From: Bauldia sp965232525
GTDB lineage: Bacteria > Pseudomonadota > Alphaproteobacteria > Rhizobiales > Kaistiaceae
NCBI RefSeq assembly: GCF_965232525.1
Contig: NZ_OZ246980.1
Span: 2,356,001-2,420,000, forward strand
Reading direction: 5' to 3'
DNA length: 64,000 nt
Made by a program: the position numbers and the translations under genes. Shown piece by piece: positions 34,501 to 41,600 of this stretch. The notes beneath the pieces are model-generated. The model was not told the origin of the DNA. It saw only the letters and a list, made by a program, of their open reading frames with translations, and did no database searches. The stretch's first letter is position 1, and each line of letters opens with the position of its first letter.

Positions 34501-34738
34501 TGGCAGAGCGCCGACCACCGGGGGGCCGATGGGCTCACCGGGGATGACGGGAAGCGTTTCCGGTTCAGGACCGTACAACAGCTCGACTGGCAGCGACTAT
34601 GTTCAGTCGCAAAACTTCCAGTCGGCCAATTTTGATTCCACCAGTGGTGGTTCAAACTACGACTACTTCACCGATCCGGACTCCGGCACCGGCGGCTATG
34701 TCGACAACCAAGGCGACGTCCACACCTACGACATCTGA
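31568..34738 (+). CDS. large putative internal virion / ejection protein (1056 aa)
   Basis: 1056 residues. The N-terminal half has four imperfect repeats of about 70 residues (roughly 18-90, 95-165, 185-260, 415-480) with the pattern MS-x2-EL ... NP/SP ... DG-x5-ED ... P; repeats 2 and 3 end in PLPRxRP runs. A Gly-zipper hydrophobic segment (LLGLIVGGFAGSGG) lies near 518-532. The C-terminal third is disordered (Pro/Ser/Ala) with a long Gly-Ser zipper array near 925-985. This plan suits a protein stored in the capsid that forms a conduit in the host envelope, but no family is recognised. Weak start context. Confidence 0.62.
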   Translation: MKMAQNETIGGFSDTELDAIGAYLPDLLRVPGMSPSELTAFRRRVQQDQNSFSRQFVQGLISDVVDGSVTTDDILGVEVLLPRSPGEPSAPPDIEKYKPHLEEAGEMSADELIQKFQIFDRDPSPATRDLLKYLTLGVVDGSVTPEDIDERFPTPVPLPRLRPDSPLPSPRPDVDFRDPVQRAIEELPGPINIDQHRAGLKDIQRMPPEAFRSFVQTFDDEPNPANLNVLRHMAYGIRDGKYRYEDLGDHYPIAVPLPRPRPTRNYFALGDPPAGISNEAIDEAINERENARADLAALSELDERNRKLLTWRYPDLSEGDIGLLVTKKQFAAGAARLKAAEDTLARYNMGVLESSDELLAKAKELYALAPDAVPFQSNAVFETAKGVGRGLGVKLGNMMIHTSASLGNRTMTQDRFIEQIKQVPEMSDEEFWDLRMNVIDALEREPNPDWELLFQIDSLREGAGTVEEIFPDPKPLKDRWGVRRGVEVRDAAQEWLAPAEGWEDSWVSYLSNVVGSEIGRGGPLLGLIVGGFAGSGGQIYDGLKANEAAIDSGGQVLSDDQIRDRARPAGIIGTLPTFVDLLAPDVGSSGRRKWWKPFAEVGREVVFSGIGGATEAKLQEMIYGSEPVESAGDAALESGTGAGIVTGVEEGAKAARDFLSKRRRSGTNSSTPPPGEGGPLTRDEGYRYLQHGGESTEIEPWDLGLDRPAGQPAPNVPPLTVPADPSGGPVFAPGGLGDRSDSRFDDVYPQNAGRGGVRFAPSSGLGGTAPASGSLGLYVPKAEPAGAIRVASASPDDAARLAAAAGFGSTQPQPVSSAWTQSNPLFPDGGGSGAGWSASMASESPASGGRVASTGSGAMHPALNPSTTVQQAPPAPSHSRPTEATAPAPAPGTHPNAPHPHAPASGAATNPFTQAVRNLVDATMQVAEMGSLASGIGSALGSSLGGPIGSALGSSLGGAGGSFGSAFGSSFGGGAGPFGRAPTTGGPMGSPGMTGSVSGSGPYNSSTGSDYVQSQNFQSANFDSTSGGSNYDYFTDPDSGTGGYVDNQGDVHTYDI

Positions 34739-34753
34739 CACAGAGGTTACGTG

Positions 34754-35140
34754 ATGGCGCTTCTTGGAAATCGGAGCGGTGCTGGGCTGTTTGGCGGCTC
34801 AACGTCGCCGCGCTTCGCTCCCGCCGGATGGAGGCCGGGCTATACGTGGAAGGGCCCGGAAATAGGCGTGCCGTACATCGCGCCGGGCTCATCCGGGTAC
34901 GATTGGCCCGGTGCGCGGCCAACGACGGAGTGGGTCGAGGCACTCGCAATCCCGAACTCTCCTTACTCCGCCCAAGAGCACGCCCCCGACGTGCCCGCCG
35001 TTTTCGATGCGACGACGGGCGAACGACTGGCGCCGATGGGAGCAGTCGACGTGTTCGAGTGGATGTGGCGGCTGGGCTACCGCGAACCCAATGTTGTCTC
35101 CGCCCCCTTCTACAGCCAGCCCCCCGGGCCACTCCGATGA
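34754..35140 (+). CDS. LLG-tag protein 8
   Basis: 128 residues beginning MALLGNRSGAGLFGGS, a tag with Phe in the second element. The body (YTWKGPEIGVPYIAPGSSG; GAVDVFEWMWRLGYREPNVV) is aromatic and Pro-rich. Start in GAGGTTACGTGATGGCGC. It is separated from the rest of the array by the 1056-residue protein, and its stop overlaps the ATG of the glycine-rich protein (ATGA). Function unknown. Confidence 0.62.
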   Translation: MALLGNRSGAGLFGGSTSPRFAPAGWRPGYTWKGPEIGVPYIAPGSSGYDWPGARPTTEWVEALAIPNSPYSAQEHAPDVPAVFDATTGERLAPMGAVDVFEWMWRLGYREPNVVSAPFYSQPPGPLR

Positions 35141-35844
35141 CGGCCCGCGTGAAGCTCAACGTCAGTGCGTTCGCGCGAACGTTTCTCGACGATGCCGATG
35201 CTGCCGCGGTGCGATCGACCCTCGGTGTCGCGGCGCTTGGCGTGCTCAACAATGTCCAGGTGCTCGCCGGCTCCGGCACGCTCACCTTCACCGCCGGAAC
35301 CACAAAACACCTGACCATCCTCACCGGCGGTGGTGGAGGTGGTGGCGGTGCCGGTGACGTGAATCAGAACGTCGGTGCCGGTGGCGGCGGCGGGGCAACG
35401 GCATTCGTTGTTTCCAGTGACCTGACTTCCCGGACCTACGGCACTGGAGCCGGCGGCGGCGGTGGCGGGTCCGGCGGCGGCAACGGGAGCAGCGGCGGCC
35501 AGACTTTCATCACCGGCTTGGCCACGGCCAATGGCGGCGGCGGCGGCGATGGATCGGACCAGTCCAATTGTGATGGTGGGGCTGGAGCGGATGTGACGAC
35601 GGGCGCGTTGTGGACAGTCGCTGGGAACGGCGGCCAGGGCGTTAGGCAAGGTAGTCCGTCTGCGGGCGGTGCAGGCGGTGGAAGTTTCTGGTGCGGCGGA
35701 GCGTTGGGTAGAGGTTCTGCTGGCAACGGGTCCAATGCGAAGGCCTATGGCGGCGGCGGTGGTGGTCCACGCCGGTCGAGCGGGGTCAACCGACCTGGCG
35801 GCGATGGCAGTGACGGCATCATCGTCGTCCTGGAGTTCCGATGA
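35137..35844 (+). CDS. glycine-rich tail protein (adhesin-like)
   Basis: 235 residues from the ATG overlapping the previous stop. The N-terminal 45 residues are an ordinary helix (SAFARTFLDDADAAAVRSTLG), a pattern common at virion-attachment ends of tail proteins. Then come repeated glycine runs of 5-8 residues separated by short polar strands, ending GDGSDGIIVVLEF. The pattern recalls polyglycine-II sandwich adhesins of T4-like gp38 and related Gly-rich fibre tips; homology is not shown. Followed in overlap by a small accessory gene. Confidence 0.65.
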   Translation: MTARVKLNVSAFARTFLDDADAAAVRSTLGVAALGVLNNVQVLAGSGTLTFTAGTTKHLTILTGGGGGGGGAGDVNQNVGAGGGGGATAFVVSSDLTSRTYGTGAGGGGGGSGGGNGSSGGQTFITGLATANGGGGGDGSDQSNCDGGAGADVTTGALWTVAGNGGQGVRQGSPSAGGAGGGSFWCGGALGRGSAGNGSNAKAYGGGGGGPRRSSGVNRPGGDGSDGIIVVLEFR

Positions 35845-36188
35845 GACGAGTGTTTGCGCAGGTTATCGACAATGAAGTCGTGAACCGGATCGTTGTACGC
35901 GGCGATTTGCCGGAGGACTGGCCGGATCGGGATCAGTGGATGCCTGCCGACGATACGATGCAGATCGGGGCGAGGCGTGAGATGGACGGTGTGTTCACGA
36001 TGCCGGTCAAGTCACGCGATCCGCAACGGGACGCAGAGGCAGCCGAGGAGCGGGACCGCGCCATGCTGATGGAGGCGATGCTCGAGGATTTCGCACGCCA
36101 CCGGGCAGGGGACGGGACGGCCGACGCGGCGGTGCGAAGCGCGGCGACCCGCCATGTGACGCGGCGCGTAAACGAACGCAGTCCATAG
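35841..36188 (+). CDS. tail-associated accessory protein
   Basis: 115 residues with an ATGA overlap to the glycine-rich protein gene. The N-terminus (RVFAQVIDNEVVNRIVVRGDL; DRDQWMPADD) resembles the short pattern found after fibre genes (AQIIDGKVVNVI ... W), in proteins thought to help fibre assembly or cap fibres. The C-terminal half is charged and helical. Role inferred from position and the weak pattern. Confidence 0.6.
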   Translation: MRRVFAQVIDNEVVNRIVVRGDLPEDWPDRDQWMPADDTMQIGARREMDGVFTMPVKSRDPQRDAEAAEERDRAMLMEAMLEDFARHRAGDGTADAAVRSAATRHVTRRVNERSP

Positions 36189-36333
36189 GCTCGCCGACCG
36201 CACGGACAGGTACGGTGAGGGTGGGCCGGCCCCGAACGCCGCACAGTAAGGCGATACCACCGTTCGGAGTTTCGCGGCCGCGCGGCTTGGCCGGTGCTGC
36301 CTTTTTTATCGTCCGGTTACCTCGTCACATGCC

Positions 36334-36358
36334 GGCCTGCGAACAGTGGTCGCAGGCC
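36334..36358 (+). repeat. perfect 9-bp inverted repeat
   Basis: GGCCTGCGA (36334-36342) pairs with TCGCAGGCC (36350-36358) around a 7-base loop, without a T run. The 240-bp gap 36189-36427 holds this hairpin, a T-run at 36302-36307 and the terminator at 36389, but no gene. It may be an RNA-processing or protein-binding site in the lysis-gene leader. Confidence 0.5.
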
Positions 36359-36388
36359 TGACACCGCTGGCCCGGTGAAAGCCCTCGT

Positions 36389-36412
36389 AGCGGCGCTTCA
36401 GCGCCGCTTTTT
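36389..36412 (+). terminator. intrinsic terminator before the lysis genes
   Basis: Perfect 8-bp stem AGCGGCGC/GCGCCGCT with TTCA tetraloop and five T residues, 15 bp before the endolysin ATG. It would separate the virion genes from the lysis genes, as an attenuator or under antitermination, repeating the theme at 13547. Confidence 0.75.
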
Positions 36413-36427
36413 CGTTCAGGAGGTACG

Positions 36428-37198
36428 ATGTTGAACCGCAAAGCGTTCTTCGATGCCGTCCGGCAAGCGCCCTTTCCCGGGCGCCTGAGCCAAGGACAAG
36501 TCGACGGCATGAATGCAATCCTGTCGGAATGGGATGCCCGAGGCCTCACCGACTTGCGGCATCTCGCCTACATGCTGGCCACAGCGTTCCATGAAACCGC
36601 TCGGAAGATGCAGCCCATCAACGAGTACGGTGGGGCCGCCTACTTCCGTCGGATGTACGACATTCGCGGTTCGCGCCCTCACGTTGCCCGATCCCTCGGC
36701 AATACCGTGCCCGGCGATGGCGTCAAGTTCCACGGTCGCGGGTATGTCCAGCTCACGGGTCGCGCGAACTATCGGAAGGCCAGCCAGAAGCTGGGCGTCG
36801 ACTTCATCGCCGATCCCGATCGGGTGATGGAGCCCCGCCTTGCCGCGACGATCATGTTCGTCGGTATGGAGGAAGGCTGGTTCACCGGTAAGAAGCTATC
36901 CGACTACATCAACGATCGGCGGGTCGATTACCGCAACGCGCGCCGGATCATCAACGGACTCGACCGAGCGTCGACGATCGCCGGCTACGCCGAGGCGTTT
37001 CACGGTGCGCTGATGAAAGCGGCTGTTGCCGGCACACCGACGCAGCCGCGGAAGCCGCTCACGCTGCCCGATGATCAACCGCCAACCGACAAGCCAAAGC
37101 CCGACTCGTCGTTGACCGGGGCGCCTGCGCAGGTCGCATTCGCGCTCGTCGTTCTCGTCGTGATCGCGGTCGGCCTCAAGGCGTTCGGCGTCATCTGA
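36428..37198 (+). CDS. GH19-type endolysin with C-terminal membrane helix
   Basis: 256 residues with AGGAGG before the ATG. Catalytic domain (about 1-190): AFHETARKMQPINEYGG holds the general acid glutamate, KFHGRGYVQLTGRANYRKAS the conserved GRGxxQLTGRxNY block. A Pro/Lys linker (200-232) leads to one hydrophobic helix (VAFALVVLVVIAVGLKAFGVI) at the very end. It would cleave peptidoglycan for phage release. The C-terminal anchor is unusual; most such enzymes are soluble or use an N-terminal signal anchor. Confidence 0.82.
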   Translation: MLNRKAFFDAVRQAPFPGRLSQGQVDGMNAILSEWDARGLTDLRHLAYMLATAFHETARKMQPINEYGGAAYFRRMYDIRGSRPHVARSLGNTVPGDGVKFHGRGYVQLTGRANYRKASQKLGVDFIADPDRVMEPRLAATIMFVGMEEGWFTGKKLSDYINDRRVDYRNARRIINGLDRASTIAGYAEAFHGALMKAAVAGTPTQPRKPLTLPDDQPPTDKPKPDSSLTGAPAQVAFALVVLVVIAVGLKAFGVI

Positions 37199-37222
37199 CC
37201 AGCTTCAAGAAGGAACTGCATC

Positions 37223-37456
37223 ATGCTGAGTCTGCTCGTCGGCGCTTTGGCCGACGTCTTCTCCACCCGTGCCCTCAAGGGCCACGCAGCCGGCCTCGCG
37301 ACGGCGCTCGCGGTCTCCGGCGACCGCGCCGTTGACGCCTTCGCCACGGGCTTTGCGGACGGCTTCCTCCCCCATTTGACGTCGTTAGGAGTCACCGTGG
37401 GAGCTTACGCCGGTGGGTATCTGGTCACTTGGCTTACGCCCAACAAAGGTGACTGA
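37223..37456 (+). CDS. small hydrophobic protein, holin candidate
   Basis: 77 residues with AAGGA before the ATG. It has hydrophobic stretches near residues 1-12 and 22-32 and a clearer membrane segment near the C-terminus (LGVTVGAYAGGYLVTWL) with a short charged tail. Size and position between endolysin and a coiled-coil membrane protein suit a holin or pinholin, but no family is recognised. Its stop lies 7 bases before the next ATG. Confidence 0.5.
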   Translation: MLSLLVGALADVFSTRALKGHAAGLATALAVSGDRAVDAFATGFADGFLPHLTSLGVTVGAYAGGYLVTWLTPNKGD

Positions 37457-37463
37457 ACCCGCG

Positions 37464-37760
37464 ATGACCGGCGCATCTCGGCCCAAGGAAAGAACTGACG
37501 CGATCAACGGATGGCATCTCGACAAACGTGTGCCCCTGGCGATGATCTTCGCCATCGTCATCCAGACCATCGGCATCGTTGCCTTTGTCGCGCAGCTCGA
37601 AAACCGCGTCTCTCATCTTGAGGAGAACGATGCTCGGGCCGCGTCCATGGATCTCTCCGGTCGGATCATCCGGGTCGAGACCCAACTTCATGGCTTGAAC
37701 GAGACGACCGATCGGATCGAGCGCAAGGTCGACAGCCTGATCGATCGCGCGGGGCGGTAG
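37464..37760 (+). CDS. membrane-anchored coiled-coil protein (Rz/holin-accessory-like)
   Basis: 98 residues from ATG 37464 (an in-frame GTG lies at 37449). One membrane segment (LAMIFAIVIQTIGIVAFVAQL, about residues 23-43) follows a W-LDKRVP motif, and the rest is a coiled coil (LENRVSHLEEND ... RIIRVETQLHGL ... RIERKVDSLIDRA). Similar one-span coiled-coil proteins lie in the lysis cassettes of rhizobial prophages. Likely an i-spanin-like or holin-accessory protein; not proven. Confidence 0.6.
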   Translation: MTGASRPKERTDAINGWHLDKRVPLAMIFAIVIQTIGIVAFVAQLENRVSHLEENDARAASMDLSGRIIRVETQLHGLNETTDRIERKVDSLIDRAGR

Positions 37761-37789
37761 ACGGACGTACCACCTGAAAGGAACGAATC

Positions 37790-38179
37790 ATGTTCACCCG
37801 CACCATTCTGGCCGCGGCCGCTTTGCTCTGCCTGTCTGTGTCTTTGAGCGTAGCTCAACCACCCAGCGAAGGCTTCCATGGTCATATCGTCAACCGGCCG
37901 GTCCTACACTGTTGGACCGAGCCCGACGTGCGAGAGTTAGTCGGTGAGTACCAAGCCGATTTCGATGCCGGCTTTGCCCTGTTCAAGACGAAGCACGCTG
38001 CCGGCCGTTGCGGGATCATTCGACGCCTGGGACCAGTGCGTGTCAGCGATGTCGAACTGATGGGGCCGGTCGACCTCGGTAAGGGTAAGCGCGCGGTGCT
38101 TTGGATTGTTAAGGTCAGCAACGGCGCGAAACAAACATGGATCGTTTACGACGAACCGGCACCTGATACACTCGCTTAG
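37790..38179 (+). CDS. secreted protein of unknown function at prophage end
   Basis: 129 residues with AAAGGA before the ATG. A typical signal peptide (AAAALLCLSVSLSVAQ, cleavage near residue 22) precedes a mature domain with two cysteines (CW near residue 42 and CGI near 74). No family recognised. It lies between the lysis genes and the strong terminator at 38242, so it could be the last late gene (an outer spanin or periplasmic factor) or a conversion gene. Confidence 0.6.
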   Translation: MFTRTILAAAALLCLSVSLSVAQPPSEGFHGHIVNRPVLHCWTEPDVRELVGEYQADFDAGFALFKTKHAAGRCGIIRRLGPVRVSDVELMGPVDLGKGKRAVLWIVKVSNGAKQTWIVYDEPAPDTLA

Positions 38180-38241
38180 ATTTTTGTAGCGGCGATCGTC
38201 GTTCTTCGGTGGCCGATTCTCCACCTCACAATAATGTTATT

Positions 38242-38278
38242 GGCCCCCGACTTCGTTCACGAAGTCGGGGGCCGTTTT
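38242..38278 (+). terminator. strong intrinsic terminator at the right end of the prophage
   Basis: Perfect 15-bp stem (38242-38256 with 38259-38273) around a 2-base gap, GC-rich, then GTTTTTCG. The strongest hairpin in the window, placed after the last phage-oriented gene. It probably ends the late transcript. Confidence 0.85.
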
Positions 38279-38604
38279 TCGTTTCGGTTGTATCACATAG
38301 GTGCCGACCTCAATCATCCGGAGCAAGGCGTATATTGCCGGCGGGAAGCAGGGAATCGCGTATTTCTAGAGAATTTTAGACGAGTAAGCACCCGGTCAGT
38401 TGGTTCGATCCGGTCGTTTGTTCACTCATGGGCGTATTCAATCAAGGGGTGCAATAGCTGATGTCAAAAGGTCGACCTTTCCGAGGTTATACTGTGAACA
38501 AACAGCGATCATTAACATCGTTTCAGACATTAATAAACTTTTAGGACAATTCATCACGTACCTGCGTTATACGGCCTCCCCAATGGGCTGAGATCTTTTT
38601 TGTT
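38274..38604. other. AT-rich intergenic region, probable prophage-host junction and promoter region
   Basis: About 330 bp with lower GC than either side and no supported gene (short frames here lack ribosome sites). It lies between the late terminator and the large repeat-protein gene. I looked for a tRNA fragment or a direct repeat matching the left edge near 5220 and saw none. It presumably contains the promoter of the gene at 38605. Confidence 0.45.
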
Positions 38605-41600
38605 GTGCGGATAGGCTGTGCTGAGTCAGGCGCAGACCCGCAACAGTTCGATCTGCCTAAGTCTAGTTCGTCCCAATCCGGCCTTTCTGATGAAAGTCCG
38701 GAAGCGATGAACGCTGGCCAAAAAGGGGTCGACATTACGATGGCTGTGACAACTAACAAATCCGACTATTCGCCAGGTGAATATGCGACGATTACGGGTA
38801 GTGTCAGCAACGGCGGCGCTCTCCGCCTGCAGGTGTCTCACGTAGATGGGCCTGGTACAGATGGCATCTTCGGTACAGGCGACGACTACCTGGATGCCGG
38901 CCTGAACGCTGCGAGCAGTGATCACAGTCTTTTCGTTGTTGTCGATGGCGGCTGGGGTGATCTCGATGGCGAGGTCAATGGCCAGATCACCGTCGAATGG
39001 TATGTGAACCCGGACGACTCGCTCGGTGAACGGTTCCTCGTTGAGGCGCAGGAAGTCGAGGCGGGCGCCGACGGAACCTTGGGTACCTCTGACGATATCG
39101 ACGTTGGCGAGGCGAGCTTCGCGACTTTCACCGACAGCCTGCCGGATCCGATCCAGACCTACTACATCCCGATGCCGGAATCGGCGCTGTTCACCAGTTT
39201 CGACACCATCAACTCCAATGCCTCCGGGAACGTCACGACGCTGATCGGAATCAGTATCGCGGCGCCGGGGACCATCATCTACTACGATCATTGGGAGGAC
39301 GGTTACGAGCCCGATATCACCAACCCCACGCCGGGTGGCACGACGGAGATTTGGGGCGACGGCGATACAAGCAACGGCGAAGCCCCCGGGATCGCGGGCG
39401 ATGTCTTCGTTGGCGGCGAAACCATCATTCTGGAGAATGTTGTCCTCTCCGGCGTGGTCGATGACTACGATGGTGGCGACCGCATCGAAGCATCCTTTCC
39501 GATTGCCATAACCCGCGCAGCCTATCCGGAAACCCCGGGGTCGCTCCTTGCCGGTGCAGTCGAAGTCTTGAGCACTGACGATTGGGGAACCGAGTACATT
39601 GTGCCGGTTGGCGAAGACACGCCGGACAGCAGCGGCACGCAACCGTTTGACTACGCCGCCATCTACGTCATGGCCGGCAGCGACGACACTGAAGTTATGC
39701 TCAACGGTGTCCTACAGGCAACGCTCGATCAGGGTGAGAGCCTGGTGATCAACTCGGTCAATCAGGGCGACGTGATTACCGCCGAAAATGCCATCACTGA
39801 TGAGCCACAGGAGATCCAGGTCCAGCTCGTCACCGGTGATCCTGGCTCAACCTACGAAATGCGGTGGTACTCGCTGACGCCAAGCGATGAGTGGACCGAC
39901 GACTACTACGCGCCGTTCGCCGAAGAGGCGGGACCCACCGGTTTCTGGTTCTACAATCCGAACGAGTCGGAAATCACGATCAACTATGGGATCGAGGGCA
40001 ACGCCAACGCTGGAAGTTTCGATGTCGCCGGCAAATCCTCCAAGTTCATCGAGATCGGTAACAGCGACGGCGACAATATCGACCTGGATGGCATCACCGG
40101 CATGCGCTTCTTCGCCGACGAGGGCGAAGAGTTCTTCGCGTTGTCACAGATCGACACTGACGGCGGCGGTGCGATCTACGATTGGGGTTATCCGCTCATC
40201 CCATCCAATCAGTTGACCTCGCAGGCGCTGATCGGGCTCGGATACGGCACGACAGACAATGATGGAACCGCCGCCAGAAGCGTCGTCTGGGTGACCCCGG
40301 TTGCAGCCGCGACCATCACCGTTGACTACAATGGCGATGGTAGTTTCGTGCAGACGTTTGACCTCAATGCCCTCGAGAGCCTGCAGCTCATCGATCCCAA
40401 TGATCAGGATATGTCGGGGGCGCTGATTACCGCAGTGTCCAATGAGCCAGATACATTGGGCGAACCGGTGAACATCGCCGTGGCCTGGGGACAGAATCCG
40501 GCGCTGTCCTTCTCGGGTGACGACGACGCGCTGGATCTCGGGACGGTCGTTCCGGCACTGCCCGACATCACGGCCCAGAAAAATGCTTCGCTGTTCATCG
40601 ACAACGACCAGGACGGCAAATTCGATCCTGGCGATACGATTGAGTACACGATCACGGTTCTCAATATCTCACCCGTCGACATTGGCGCCGGTGGCTACAA
40701 CATCGTCGACTTCATCACGCCGCTCCTCGACAACGCGATCTACGATCCGAACCTCGGCCACAAGGTGACCTACACCTATGTGACCGATCCCGGCGACGAC
40801 AAAGAGTACGGAACCACGGATGACAAGACGGAGACGATCACGATCCCGGACAATTTCGGTGTCGACGGGACGGACTTCCCACTAGACGGTGACGGTTACG
40901 ACAGCACGGACGAACTCTCGGGCAACAGCGAGGTCGAGGGCATCCGGGGCGAGAGCCACACCTTCACCTTCCAGGTGAAGATCAAGAATTTCGAGGAACT
41001 CGAGCCGGGTACAAAGAATCTCGTCAATACCGGCGAATTGCGGATCAACGACGAGACCTATGAAGAGCTCGAGGCGACCGTACCGCTCGATTTCGAGGCA
41101 AAGATCGAGATCGAAAAGGCAACAAACGGTTCGGACGCCGACACTCCGACAGGCCCTGAGATCACCGTTGGCGGCGACGTGGTCTGGACCTATTTCGTCA
41201 AGAATACCGGCAACGTTCTCCTGACCGACATCCTGGTCACCGACTCCGACAATGACGTGGACCCGATCGCGGTTGTCGGAAATGAAGGCTTCAACGTCGG
41301 CGATATCGACAAAGACGGCATCCTCGACTTTGATGAGGAGTGGGAGTACGAGGCCAAGGGTATCGCCGAGGAGGGGCCGTACAGCAACATCGGTACGGCA
41401 ACCGGCAAAGCGGTCTACGAGCCTGAGGACGGTGAAGATCCTGTTCCGGTGGAGGGGGTGGAGGATCCGAAGGATACCGATCCGAGCCACTACATCGGCA
41501 AGGCGCCGCCACCCGTACCGTCATACGATATCATTAAGACAGTGCTGAACGTCGGCAATGACGGCCCGGATGGCGTCGCCGACGAAGCGGGTGACGTGAT

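Noticed and set aside
13594..38273. Gene transfer agent
   Set aside because: The gene order and SU10-like capsid, fibre, lysis and immunity genes fit a podovirus-type prophage; GTA-type tape measure and siphovirus tail genes are absent.
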